From Arctopsyche grandis (lineage: Eukaryota > Arthropoda > Insecta > Trichoptera > Hydropsychidae): 64,000 nt of DNA. Every line of letters begins with the position of its first letter. The stretch's first letter is position 1. Position numbers and translations under genes: made by a program. Below are positions 11,600 through 23,750 of this stretch, piece after piece. A model generated the notes under the pieces. The model worked only from the letters and a program-made list of their open reading frames with translations, was not told the origin of the DNA and searched no databases. The stretch covers positions 15,480,001 to 15,544,000 of the forward strand of contig NC_135365.1 in the NCBI RefSeq assembly GCF_051622035.1, given 5' to 3'.

Positions 11600-14500
11600 A
11601 TGGCGGCGCTCAGGGCCGCAATACTCTTTTTGGTATTTGCCTATGCCACAGCTAGCGTCTTGAAAGCAAAAGTAATACAAAATTATATTTTCATCAATCT
11701 TAATAATACTTAATTATTAACTAAATTGAATTTTGCTTTAAATTTTAAGCCAAATATTTTAACAAATCTGATGAGGGAACGCCATCCGAGAAGTATCGAT
11801 GTAAGTGCTGCCCATAGTCTCATCAATGAACCCAAACTCAGAGTAGATTTGTCACCAAAAAGTTACAAATTGGAATTGGAGCCCATTATGGAGAACAATA
11901 CCTTCAGGGGTAGAGTAATAATAAATGTTGAATGGGAGTCCGAGAGCAAAGAGATATCTTTGCACACGCACCAAGATCTTAAAATATTGCAGGTGGAAGT
12001 TAGAACCAAAGATCAAATGTAAATTTTATTTTAATGAAAAAAAATAGAATATAAACAATTTAAATGATGTTTTTCATAAGATTCATTTACTTTGTTGTTT
12101 TAGTAACTTGAATGATGCACCTACAATATTGGATGCAAAAACAAGGGAGAGGCACGAGAAAAAACCAATATTAACCATTTTCTTATCTTCGTCGGTTCCA
12201 AAAGGTACTGTAGGAGAGATTGAAATAACGTTTGAAGGATGCTTAGAGGTAGATATTACTGAAGCGTTCTTTGTTACAACTTTTGATGATATAACTGGAA
12301 AATCAACGTAAATAAATTTAAAAAACCTTGATAGTAAATATTGAAAATTATGTTCATTAAAATCTTTATTAAAAAATATGTATGTTTTTAGGAAATTAGT
12401 AGCTACACACTTAAGACCAAACAATGCACGAAAAGTATTCCCTTGCTTTGATGAACCAGCATATAAAACACCATTTGAAATCAGTATCCGAAGACCTAAA
12501 AATATGATTGCGTTATCTAATACCCCATTAAAGAAAACTGAAGATATGTAAGTGTTTTAACTTATGTATTTAAGATATTTTAACTTATATTTGGTTTCAT
12601 ATATGAAGTTGCTGAATCTGTAAATAAATGAACATTTTTTATTGCATGCTAGACCTTCAGATCCTGATTCAGTATGGGATCATTTCGAAACAACACTACC
12701 GATGTCAACATATTCTGTGGGAGTAGTAGTTGCCAATTTGACAAAGACTGATTCCATGGTGGTTGATACATTTGGAAATAAAATTGGTAAGATACGAGTA
12801 TACTATTTTGTTCAGATTCGATTTTTTTATTTATAATATTATAATAAATGTTTAATCGTTATAGAAATTAGCATTTGGTGTCGTGCCGAATATATGGAAG
12901 CATTAAACGAAACACTTTCAAAAGTAGAAAGTACCTTCAAAGAGATATCCCAATTTTGGGATCTGTCTCTACCTCTTAAAAAACTTGATTTAGTCGCACT
13001 GCCATATTACACCGGTGTAAAATCAGCTGATAACTGGGGTCTTATTATTTTCAAGTAAGTTGCTTTGGTAATTTGCATTAATAAAAATAGCTAAATAATA
13101 ATTTTGATTTAAAACATCACAGAGAAAGCGAGCTTTCATCTAGAGGATATTTTAAATTGTCTCAAGAATTAATGTACCAATGGCTCGGTGGTCTTGTATC
13201 CCCAGCATGGTGGAGTGAAGCCCATATAAACAAAGCGTTAGTTGGTTATTTATCTGCATCAACAGCGATAAAGGTAGTTTTCATAATTTACAATACTATT
13301 TTGATGTTAAAGTGATTGTTTTGATGAATATTTTATTGTTGAAGATGGATAATGGTTCCGAGTTGGATGGAAAGTGGCCAATGACTATTTTGTATTCTTT
13401 GTATTACGAATTCAGTAAGCGCTATCCTCATTCACGAATCACTGGAATGAAACAAGAAACGACGTGTAGTAAAATAGAGCTTCTTTTCCGTATGCTCAAC
13501 TACACAATTGGCGAAAAAGCTTTCAAAGTTGGTTTACAGACATTCATCAACCAAAAGTAAGCATTGCACTCAATGGAATGTGGCTTTTATGTACAAAAGG
13601 TATAAAATAAACATAATGCTTTTAGGAAATATGGCGTGTTTACTAGTGACGATATTTGGAAAGCACTTCACGTGGCCGCCGTTGAAGAAAATACTATTTC
13701 TCAAAGTATGTGTGTCAAAGAAATTGCTACATCATGGGTGACGAAAGATCGACTACCCGTTGTATCAATTAACAGAAATTATCAAACTAAATCTGCTGTA
13801 GTTAATCAAGTAATTATTTCATTTAAACTTTACATGTTCAAGAGTTCAAATCAGCATTCAGGAATTCAAACTTTTTAAAACCACTGTGTGATTTGTTCAA
13901 ATGTGAGAATAATATCTCAAATGATATGATATGACCTACATATATATGTAAGCTTGTAGCAATATCTAAACCAAGTGTACTCAGACGATTATAGTCATTT
14001 TCACTTATGTATTAATTAAATTTAAGGTTCTAATACGTTAGTGTTCGATATATATAGTAGACTAGTGACTGGTTCAATCATACAATTGGACGGTTTGAAA
14101 ATATGGATAGATTTTAACTCATACGTATAAGATTAAAACTATTAAGACAATTAATTTTTAGAGAGTATATTTACGCGAGAGACCTCATGATGTACCCGGA
14201 CAAGATAAATTGTTGTGGTGGATTCCACTTGTAATTATGCAACAAAATAATCTGAATTTCTCTAATACGACACCAACTACGTGGATACCAAAAACGAAAG
14301 ATTTGACAATCGAAAATATGCCAAGAAGTGATCAATTTATTATTGTAAACCCGGAAGAAATAGGTAGAGAATAAAATATTATTATATTTATTTAATACTT
14401 CATTTGACTATCAATAATAATAATATATACATATAGGTCCATTCCCGGTGAATTATGATGAAAAGAATTGGAACATGTTGGCCAAATATTTAATGTCATC

Positions 14501-15764
14501 ATCACGACTAAGTATTCCGGTCAACACTCGAGCAAAATTGTTGCATGATGCATGGAATTTGGCGTATGCTGGAGATTTAAGTTTTGCAACTGCGCTTGAT
14601 ATGACCGCATTTTTGAATAAAGAGAGGGATCATCTCGTTTGGGATCCAGTGTTTACAATGATTGATCACATTGGAAGACACATAGATAGCTCTATTGTAC
14701 ATAAGAAGTTTGAGGTGCGTTTCCATACCCTACATTATAAAATTTTGACTTTAAACTGTTTGCAATTAATTTTTTACTTAAAATGTCTGTGATTCGTTTT
14801 TAAGACTTACGTTCGTAATCTGCTGACACCGTTATATGAAGAGTTGGGTGACGAAAAGAAAGATGATGAAAGTTGGAAAATAAATTTACGTAGTTTAGCT
14901 AAAACGTTCTTATGTAGAGCTGGATATAAGCCATGTATTGAAGAGGCACAAGCAATGTTCAAAGTTTGGATGGATGCATCAAACCCTGATGAGGGAAATC
15001 CGTAAGTTTAATATCGAAAGATTTACCCACAACTGTAATATATCTCAACATAAATACATCAAACTTGTTTGTATTTTCAGGATATCAAATCAATACATAT
15101 GCCCAGTGTTTAAATGGGGATCTAAAGAAGAATGGGAGTTTGGTCTCCAGAGAGTAATTAACTTCCCTTCTAGTAGGAGACTAAACGAAAGAACATACCT
15201 TTTGAAAACATTGGCTGGTTGTCCAATCACGTCTTGGAAAATTCAAAAGTTGCTAAACATAACTATTTTAGAAGAAAATGGTAATTTCACTGACAATGAC
15301 ATATTCCTCATCTTTAGTATGTTAACTGGAGGCTCAAGGGGCTATACTACATTGTTTGATTTCCTAAAAAATAATTGGGATACTATTAAAATAAGGTAAT
15401 TTGTAAATGGAACTATAAAAGTGGTGATATTTATTTTCAAAATTACGTGAATTTGTGTTTCAGATTTGAAAACAAGACAAACCTATGGGATAATCTTATA
15501 TCATCAGCCACAAGCGTATTTACAACTCAAGAAGGATTAGACTTGGTTACTAAATTGTATGTTTCCAGACAAGGCGAGTTTGGTAGTGCTGAACATATTA
15601 TAGAGAAGTCCCTTAAAAATATCAGAGAAGAAACTAAATGGAGTGTTGATAACCTTCCAATTATTGAAGACTGGTTAAATGTGTATTTGAAAAAAGCCGC
15701 AGCAGAAGGAAAAGACGACGGAAAATTCATTGGTTACGATCAAGAAGGAAAAGAAATGAATTAG
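11600..15764 (+). CDS. M1-family aminopeptidase-like protein, predicted catalytically inactive (954 aa)
   Basis: Fourteen coding exons: 11600-11671, 11750-12018, 12104-12307, 12392-12547, 12653-12786, 12865-13054, 13123-13273, 13345-13556, 13626-13809, 14162-14363, 14437-14714, 14805-15001, 15081-15395 and 15464-15764. All have GT-AG borders and the phases agree, giving 954 residues. Residues 1-18 look like a signal peptide. The N-terminal domain ends with the family hallmark RKVFPCFDEP (195-204). Where active M1 enzymes have GxMEN, this has KSADN (331-335). Where they have HExxH it has QELMY (356-360), with Lys379 at the exact place of the third zinc ligand Glu. The catalytic Tyr region reads TTCSKIELL, so Tyr is absent. 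WW(371-372), the ERAP-C-like C-terminal domain (about 570-930) and overall length are normal. There is no hydrophobic C-terminus, so no GPI anchor is evident; it is likely secreted or lumenal. The fold is kept but zinc binding should be lost. Binding or scaffold roles are inference. Confidence 0.93.
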
Positions 15765-16425
15765 GACCGAAAAATGTGATTTTTTATATGAAAATGTAAT
15801 AAAAATCAGTTTTAATTGATTACTGAATTGTACAAAGAATTTTAAAAATGAATAAATATTTGTAATGTATTTGTAAAATAAAAAATATTATATTTAAAAT
15901 CATCTATTGAAACCAAATACATATTAATCAAATTTATTATACATGTACATACATATTATTGTATATTTATAAATATTATAGCTTGTGGAAACTAATCTGT
16001 GAGGAAAATTTTTGTTTAACTTGAATTTCACAGTGAAACAAAATCTTAAATATGTGTATTTAATTCATTTTATTTTCTCATTTTAAGACCTGTCTTTCGT
16101 AAATTCCTATAATGATCTGTTCATGTATATTTTATTCCCTCTTTGTTCGGGCAGCAATATTTTTTCATTAAATTATTTTGTTTATTTCCAATTTGAAACA
16201 TAACTAAGGAATGTGTAATATTTTTTTGAAAACAGCAAAACAATTTAAAAATATATTTATTTGGGAATTTGTATAAAATTAAATATATTTCATATAAAAA
16301 TAATAAAACAAGATGTACCTATTTTACATCAAAACGTATTTGGTAACGAGGTTATACATATTATATATCAACATATACTCGTAGGTAAGTGTATAATTAT
16401 AAAATTTAAATTAAATGACAATATA
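15765..16425. other. convergent 3' intergenic region
   Basis: AT-rich region between the stop codons of the M1-like gene (+) and the minus-strand TPK gene. AATAAA-type signals occur at about 15797 and 15850 for the M1-like transcript. No other gene is seen. Confidence 0.6.
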
Positions 16426-17560
16426 TCATTGCTCTACATCTGGTATACTGAAAACATCATTGAATAATGGTAGCAGACCCATACACCAAAGAAGTTGAAC
16501 TTCATTTTCAATAGTAACAAAGTTAGATCCATCATATGTATTAGAAGTACTTACTAGAGATCCAAAAGCAAGTGATCCACGGTCTGAAATAAACACAGGA
16601 AATATACTGAGATATATTCAGATCACTGACAAAGTTCTTAAGCAATTGAAAGAAATTAAAATAAACCTAAATTCCATTTAAGTCCCGTTGTTGATAAATT
16701 ATCGCATTTTTCTCCAATTGGAACAAGTCCACACCAAGCATTTTTAGATGTTTTAAGAGCGTCAGGAACATTGATTACATGTTTGCCAGGTTGTAATAAC
16801 CATGTAAAGGAATCGTTGGAAAATAAACATGTTGTAATTGACTCATTACATAACTTTAACTTCACAATTTCATAAAGTGTGTTAATATTTGCCATAATCT
16901 GATCGATTCGACCAGACGATTGACATATCACAAAAATTGTATCAATCTGTAAAGCACAAAATCAAATAAATAAAATGAAATAAGTTTAAATTATAATAAA
17001 ACAAGTTTAAAATAATAAACACTTCAATATTTCTCTGCAAGCACTGTTCTGATAGAGCTCTTATAGCTTTAGTGAAATCTGTCTCATCCTGGTTCTCGGT
17101 GCTAATTATCTGAAAATAATTGATATGTTTTCCCAAAATACATGCATTCTTTATTAAAATAAATAGCAATTTATATTTACTTTTGCTCCAATATCTTGCG
17201 CTTTCTTCAAATTAACATTGTTTATTGAATCGAAATCACCAGTGACAATATCAATGGGAAGTATTTTTTCATCAGTATTGTGTCCATCAATGAAATTAAA
17301 CCATCGATTTGTTCCACCATCTACAGTCATTCTTATGTTCGCTGTAATTTAGTATTAATCAATTAAATAAATACATCACTTTAACTTTAATACTTGGGGA
17401 AACATATATGATTGCAACAACCTCCATTCCAAAATGGAATCAAAAATTGACTGGGATGGATAATAGGTTGATTCAATATCATAACAGCATAGTTTTTCAA
17501 TTTGAGCTTGATACATTCCTCTGAATTAAAATATTGAACACTATTTTTCGATTGCTCCAT
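16426..17560 (-). CDS. TPK1: thiamine pyrophosphokinase, copy 1 (274 aa)
   Basis: Five coding exons on the minus strand: 17560-17422, 17341-17181, 17109-17023, 16946-16667 and 16583-16426. GT-AG borders and phases agree. The enzyme transfers pyrophosphate from ATP to thiamine to make the cofactor thiamine diphosphate in the cytosol. Family motifs are intact: VDGGTNRW (53-60), GDFDS (81-85), the acidic [16 protein letters not shown], and STTGLKWNL followed by STSNTYDGS, which lines the thiamine site. Length fits the animal enzyme (about 240-280 aa), with a C-terminal extension ending in DVEQ. A TTTTAG acceptor directly precedes the ATG, so a 5'UTR exon lies upstream. It is paired head-to-head with a paralogue at 20500. 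Confidence 0.93.
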
Positions 17561-18976
17561 CTAAAAGTATTTATTTTCAGATGAAATTAATATAAAAAAA
17601 GCTTGTGAAAATATCACAATTATAAAAGGTACTATATTGGAAACGTCACTTTGAGACTGACATCACTGATACTATTATATTAGCCCTAGCAATTGTTTAC
17701 TCAGCCATGATCAAATAATTTTTAATTCAAAATTAAAATCGTTATACATACAGTGATGTCACCCTAATGGTTTCCATGGGTTTCCGGAAACCCGTTATTT
17801 AATCTAAAAATTCATATAATTTTTGTCAAAAATTATACAAATCTTGAAAATTTAATGAACTCTCATGTAATAGTGCCTTGGACGAAAAAAAAGGTATATA
17901 CATATTATATATATTTTCAAAATAATTGTATTGAAAAAAAAAATGGAAACCCATTCTATCAAAAAGGGTTTGGTGATTATTAATAACAAAGCGCTCGCCC
18001 AAAAGTAACTGAAATCTGTATAACGAAACATCTGGCAGCCGAAAAGTGGACATTTCGGACTAACAAGAACAATATTTCTTGTGGATACAATATTTCGCGT
18101 GGATAGTTTTCGATTGATGCTGTTTTTGGGTGCCAGATGTTCCATGGTCGAGATTTTAGTAACTTACATACATACACGAGATCGCTTTTTGCTGAATAAT
18201 CACCGACCCATTTTTTTACCATCCGTTTTTTAAAACCGAATTTGATTTATGTATATTTTTCTTCAAGAGAATTTGAATATAGAAATTTTATGAAAGCAAA
18301 CAAAAATACCCATATCCCAATTGTAAACTTTGAACAAGACAACATCCATAAAATGTGTATAAGTTTATGCAACATAAAAATAAAATAAACATAATATGAT
18401 ATGAAATTATAAAATGATTCAGATGGAATATAAAAAAATTAGGACTATGCACTAGAATCATTCAGTAAACGTCCATTTGTACACATATATATATATGTAT
18501 GAATTTTCCATTTGTACATACATATGTATATGTATGCATATACTTGTATAATTTCATTTTTTAACAAATATGTTTAGTTTTTAAAATAAATTATAATTTA
18601 TTGCACATAGATGGATGCAATTTTATAATTTCATTATAAATTGTAATTTAGAAAAACTGAAATTTGAAAATATTTTGTATGTATTTTTGGTACTTTATCA
18701 TTACGTTGAAATTACTTGAAGCCTAATGATAACATAAGATTATCAATTTAAATTTTACATTTTAACTTCTTCAGTGATATTTTTTATATTATTAATATCT
18801 CATTAATCTTATCTGTTTATAAAGTGCCAATCCTGACATTATTTTATTTGTTACGAATATACTCTTACATTATCTCTCGCTAGACGGTTCAACAGAGTTG
18901 TACAATTTGACCACTTAGTTGATTCAAATTTGAAGTGTTATTTTTGTCTTTATTGAGGTTTGTTCATTTCTATATA
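17561..18976. other. spacer between the divergent TPK genes (left part)
   Basis: Apart from the foldback repeat at 17945-18225, this is AT-rich DNA without a supported gene. The 5'UTR exons and promoters of both TPK genes must lie within 17561-20499, because both start codons sit directly behind splice acceptors. Confidence 0.5.
17945..18225. mobile_element. foldback MITE with about 100-bp inverted arms
   Basis: The left arm (GGTGATTATTAATAACAAAG ... ACATCTGGCAGCCGAAAA) reappears, inverted and diverged, at 18120-18222. Related single sequences occur near 42700-42830 and 44695-44830. The arms are long relative to the element, as in foldback-type MITEs. The exact termini and target duplication are not resolved. 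Confidence 0.6.
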
Positions 18977-19189
18977 TCTAATCTATAATTTGGAAAGAGA
19001 CTTTGTATGTATGTATGTATCCTTGGTCGTCGTCGTCGTCTTCGTCGTCCGTAGATCGGTGACGTCATCGAACACGTGATTCGATTTTTTTTTTTTTTCG
19101 ATCCATGGGCGCCGATTTTTTTTTTCGTTTCAATGGATTCACCCCCGCGGGGGCGCAAGGCGAGTAGCTTCATGGGGCCCCGCCAGGGG

Positions 19190-19785
19190 CGCCACAAGGG
19201 GCGCAGCCCCGAAGGGGGCCCGGGGGGCGCAGCCCCGTGGGGCCCCAGCCTCATGGGGCGCAGCCCCATGGGGCTCAAAAGGGGGCGCCACAAGGGGCGC
19301 AGCCCCGTGGGGCCCCGAAGGGGGCCCGGGAGGCCCAGCCTCATGGGGCGCAGCCCCATGGGGCTCAAAAGGGGGCGCCACAAGGGGCACAGCCCCGTGG
19401 GGCCCCAGCCTCATGGGGCGCAGCCCCATGGGGCTCAAAAGGGGGCGCCAACAGGGGCACAGCCCCGTGGGGCCCCGAAGGGGGCCCGGGGGGCCCAGCC
19501 TCATGGGGCGCAGCCCCATGGGGCTCAAAAGGGGGCGCCACAAGGGGCGCAGCCCCGTGGGGCCCCGAAGGGGGCCCGGGGGGCCCAGCCTCATGGGGCG
19601 CAGCCCCATGAGGCTCAAAAGGGGGCGCCACAAGGGGCGCAGCCCCGTGGGGCCCCGAAGGGGGCCCGGGGGGCCCAGCCTCATGGGGCGCAGCCCCATG
19701 GGGCTCAAAAGGGGGCGCCACAAGGGGCGCAGCCCCGTGGGGCCCCGAAGGGGGCCCGGGGGGCCCAGCCTCATGGGGCGCAAGC
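19190..19785. repeat. 90-bp GC-rich minisatellite
   Basis: Units beginning TCATGGGGCGCAGCCCCATG recur every 90 bp (19501, 19591, 19681 and earlier degenerate units). Each unit contains several short palindromes such as GGCGCAGCCCC and GGGGCCCC. As 90 is a multiple of 3, several long frames stay open on both strands; they are not genes. Confidence 0.95.
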
Positions 19786-20190
19786 CCTAATAGGCATTAA
19801 CTAAGGGGGGCGAAGCCCTAGACGGCAATTAATCATGGGGGCGCGGAGGGGCGAAGCCCTAAAAGGCAACTGATCATGGGGGCGAAGCCTTAGACGGCAT
19901 TTAATCATGGGGGCGCGGAGGGGCGAAGCCCTAAAAGTTATTAACTAAGGGGGGCGAAGCCCTAAACGGCAATTAATCTTGGGGGCGCGGGGGTGAAGCC
20001 CTAAAAGGCATTAACTTAGGGGGGCGAAGCCCTAGACGGCTTTTAATCATGGGGGCGCGGAGGGGCGAAGCCCTAAAAGGCAACTGATCATGGGGGCGAA
20101 GCCCTAAACGGCAATTGCTCATGGGGCGTGGAGGGGCGAAGCCCTAGAAGGCAAAGGCTCAGGGGGGCGCCGAGGGCGAAGCCCTAGAAG
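19786..20190. repeat. GGGGCGAAGCCCTA-based degenerate satellite
   Basis: A second array follows the 90-bp satellite. Its core GGGGCGAAGCCCTA alternates with GGCAATTAATCATGGGGGCG at irregular spacing. The core resembles the element's own 3' end (GAGCGAAGCCGGGTA), which may be its source. Confidence 0.85.
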
Positions 20191-20352
20191 GCAAAAAAAA
20201 ATTTTGATTTTTTTTTTTTGATTTTTTTTAATTTTTTTTTTGATTTTTTTTTTGATTTTTTTTTTGATTTTTTTTTATTTTTTTTTTATTTTTTTTTAAA
20301 TTTTTTTTTTAAATTTTTTTTTTTAATTTTTAATTTTTTTTTTTTTTTTTTA
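20191..20352. repeat. long poly(T)-rich tract
   Basis: About 160 bp of T runs broken by GA or AA, starting directly after the satellite and ending near the Helitron 3' terminus. Confidence 0.9.
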
Positions 20353-20499
20353 ATTAAATTAGCTTAGTCATGTTTAAGCGGTTTATATTATAAACACTGA
20401 GCGAAGCCGGGTAATACAGCTAGTGTAATATAATATTAGATATTTAATTATAATTATATTTTAGATATACTCATAATACATGTATTTATATATCTTTAG

Positions 20500-21837
20500 A
20501 TGGTTTCAATTCAAAATTCAAACAGTGACAAAGTATTGCCAATTAATATTTCAAATCCAGAAAACTGCATAAAATTAAATATTCAAAATTATGGTATAAT
20601 AGTGCTGAACCAAAAGATTTTACATCCTAAAAACTTTTTTGTATCGTTTTGGAATAAAGGTGGAATAAGGAAAATTAAATACCGTATCATATTAGGTTTT
20701 TAGATATTTTATTTAAACATGTCTTTTCTACAGCTACATTGAGGATAACAGTAGACGGTGGAACTAATAGATGGTATAATTTCATCAAAGAACATAACGC
20801 AGAGCATTGTGTAGTGCCAATGGATATTGTTTCTGGTGATTTTGATTCAATCACAGATCGTAGTATGCAAAAAGCCAAAGAACAAGGAGCAAGTGTAATA
20901 TATGACACACAAAGGTTCAATTTATTTATTCCATATCGTTTGTTACCAGATTGTGGTCGATTAAATTTCAGATTATAAATACCCATGACCAAGATGAGAC
21001 TGATTTCACAAAATCTGTAAGAGTTCTATCTAAATATTGCGCTTCAAAAAAAATTAAGGTAACATATTTTCAATAGTAGCATATTTTTAATATATTTCAT
21101 ATGATATAATAAGTAACATACTTTTAATGTTAAAAATAGCTCAAGTCTATATTTGTGATATGCCAGTCATCCGGTAGAATCGATCAGATTATGGCGAACG
21201 TGGATACATTGTTCAAGTGTTTTAAACTTGAGATAGTCGATCCCCAAATAGCCGTGCATTTATTTTCTCACGATTCTTTCACATGGCTTCTGCAATCTGG
21301 TAGACATAAGATATGCATCCCAGATTCACTGAAAATGTCCAAAAATGCATGGTGCGGACTGATTCCTGTAGGTGAAACATGTAGCTGCATAACAACGACA
21401 GGTTTAAAATGGAATTTAAGTAAGAAAATATTTATAATTTGAAATTATGTATGTATTTATGTATGAGCCTTCTAGAAACATAATCTACTGTATACAAAAT
21501 ATAGAAATAGCAATCGAAAGAAGCTATGATTCACTCGGAGCTATGATTCACATTCATATATTTCACAAATCATTTATTTTTTGTTTACTTTATTTTTATT
21601 AGAGTTATCGCTTTGTTTCAAAACAACTTTTTATATGTATAATATTTTTCAAAATATATAATGCGAATGTGCATTTCAGATAAAAATGCAATGGCGTTTG
21701 GATCTTTGATAAGCACTTCTAATACTTTCGATGGATCTGATTTTGTCACTATAGATAATGAATCGCCATTATTGTGGTGTATGGGTATTTTGCCCATATT
21801 TCATGACATATGTGGTACATTAGATGAAGAACAATGA
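20500..21837 (+). CDS. TPK1: thiamine pyrophosphokinase, copy 2 (281 aa)
   Basis: Five coding exons: 20500-20659, 20734-20894, 20972-21058, 21140-21419 and 21680-21837. Exons 2 to 5 have exactly the same lengths as in copy 1 (161, 87, 280 and 158 nt); only exon 1 differs. The exon 2 donor is AGT|GTAATA. A downstream GTTC donor would put a stop in the next exon. Motifs are intact: VDGGTNRW (60-67), GDFDS (88-92), [10 protein letters not shown] (112-121), GRIDQIM (148-154), TTTGLKWNL (221-229) and STSNTFDGS. Across exon 4 the two copies are, by eye, a little under two thirds identical, so the duplication is old. Start chosen at the ATG directly behind a TTTAG acceptor, as in copy 1. It should make thiamine diphosphate; a divided expression pattern between the copies is inference. 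Confidence 0.93.
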
Positions 21838-23060
21838 TATGTATTCAATTTATTATATTATTTTATATTTTAAATATACGTAATTGATGAAAATTTACTA
21901 TTATTTCATTTTTATATTGATTTACTTATGTATGTTGCATATAATTATATATTGCCACATATCATCGTCACTAATTCAGTATTATTACAAATTACTTTAC
22001 AATCCCAACTCTAAATTTCATTTTCAAATCTAACTTTTCTAGTTGACTTTATTTCGTATATTATACATATTTTTATGTTAATTATTAAAAGGATAATCAA
22101 AATAGTTTAAACTTTGAAATTATTTCATATTTCGAAATTGAGTGAATCCCAATGAATGAAAAACAATTAGTGGAGAATACTTTGTATTTGATTTAGATGC
22201 CCGAGATGAATTTATTCTATTTTATTATCAAAAATAAACGTTAAGTTAAAGAAAATGGTAATATGTTTAAAAAATACACAATTAAAATAATGAATGAAAA
22301 AAATTCAAATCTACCACAATTAACCAATCGAATTTCTCAACTACTCAATGCAAATATTAATTATATTCCTTAAAAAAGCTTCTTAAAAAATCACTCTTAA
22401 ACGTTGCCTAGATTTTGACGTTGCTTAAATATAACACATAAAACAAGCTACTGATTAATAAAAAATAGCATCATTATAATTCCATATGTGTACTAAATAT
22501 TTTCATAAATATCTATTAGAACACTCTTACTAGAAACAAAGTCCCTTAATAAATTCATTATGCAATGATATAATATAAAATATCTTCTTTTGCTTTCAAT
22601 TTCATGGTAATGGCTAAAAAAAAAATACGAATAAATCAAATTACTTCAAATCTTAGATGACATTGTTAATTCTTTGGAAATTTTTAAGTGCAATGTCAGC
22701 TAAATTGTGTGAGTATGAAAAGTTTTTTCAACAATCTAAAAGAGCTGTGTACTAAAACTAATAGTATTTGAATCTACTATCGTTTTATTTCTTGTTTGTT
22801 GGGATTTCTTGAATTATAAAATCATTCAAACGCTCCACCACAAATTACCTAAACACAATCTTTTTTAGATCGTCGACTTTAGAGAGTCTTTAGTTAATAT
22901 TATGAGCATTTATAAGAATTGTACATGTATGCAGGTACTTTTTCCTTTTATGGTGTACATTTACATTAGAATAATGTAGTACTAGTATTACTAACAAAAA
23001 TAAAATAAAACCCTAAAATAGAATACCCGAAAGTAGATCAGTAGCTATCAAAAAAAAAAA
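21838..23060. other. non-coding AT-rich region
   Basis: 3' flank of TPK copy 2 and intergenic DNA. I see no coding region, hairpin or mobile element with clear borders. Confidence 0.5.
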
Positions 23061-23064
23061 AAAA

Positions 23065-23225
<161 letters not shown>

Positions 23226-23414
23226 ATGCATTGTGAACATAATTTAGTAATAATAAATAATAATAATAATAATAATAATAATAGCTTTTATTCCAAACTA
23301 TGGGGAGAATAGTGCAATCCCAACGCCCATATAAATAATATATAGATAATAAAAGTATTGAAAAATAGTAAACAAAAAATAAATAAATAAATACATAAGT
23401 AAATATATAAATAT

Positions 23415-23681
23415 TGTTGCGTGGACGTGAAGTGGGTGCTTCCTGAATCGGAGTGAAAGACGCAGGAGGGTTTTGTTGAAGTCGTTTATTCGTGTGGTCT
23501 CGTCGGCGCTCCAGGTCGGGAATGGTTTCCAGACCGAGAGCGCCCCATATTTATACCCGTTGGGCACAACATACATACATATGTACATACACATGTAAAC
23601 TATTGGTCGATGAGTGGGGCGATCCCATTGGCCGTTACTTTATCGGTCCACGAGCGCCACCCACCTAATCTCTACGTTACA
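23415..23681 (-). mobile_element. solo LTR (267 bp)
   Basis: Bounded by TG...CA and flanked by ATAT on both sides (23411-23414 and 23682-23685), a 4-bp duplication typical of Gypsy-type LTR elements. On the minus strand it contains a TATAAATA box followed downstream by AATAAA, and it ends CACGCAACA. No internal region or second LTR is adjacent, so it is a solo LTR left by recombination. Confidence 0.75.
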
Positions 23682-23750
23682 ATATTACTAATAATAAATA
23701 ATAATAATAATAAGTCTACTAATAATAAATAATAATAATTTAATGTCTAT

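Larger units (their letters stand above)
18977..20423 (+). mobile_element. Helitron family B, 1447-bp copy loaded with GC-rich satellite and poly(T)
   Basis: Starts TCTAATCTATAATTTGGAAA after an A and ends GAGCGAAGCCGGGTAATACAGCTAG before a T, matching the short family-B copies at both ends. The interior is a 90-bp GC-rich tandem array, a second GGGCGAAGCCCTA-based array and a long poly(T) region. No coding capacity for Rep/helicase. It sits between the two TPK genes, 76 bp before the plus-strand TPK start codon. Confidence 0.75.

Noticed and set aside
18970-19804. Long proline/glycine-repeat frames (up to 242 codons) on both strands
   Set aside because: The 90-bp satellite unit is divisible by three, which keeps frames open on both strands inside a Helitron.
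19190-20190. CRISPR-like regular repeats
   Set aside because: Units are contiguous satellites without unique spacers, and the genome is animal.
20895-20933. Alternative donor AAAG|GTTC for TPK copy 2 exon 2
   Set aside because: Using it puts the next exon out of phase with an immediate stop. The AGT|GTAATA donor restores phase and matches copy 1.
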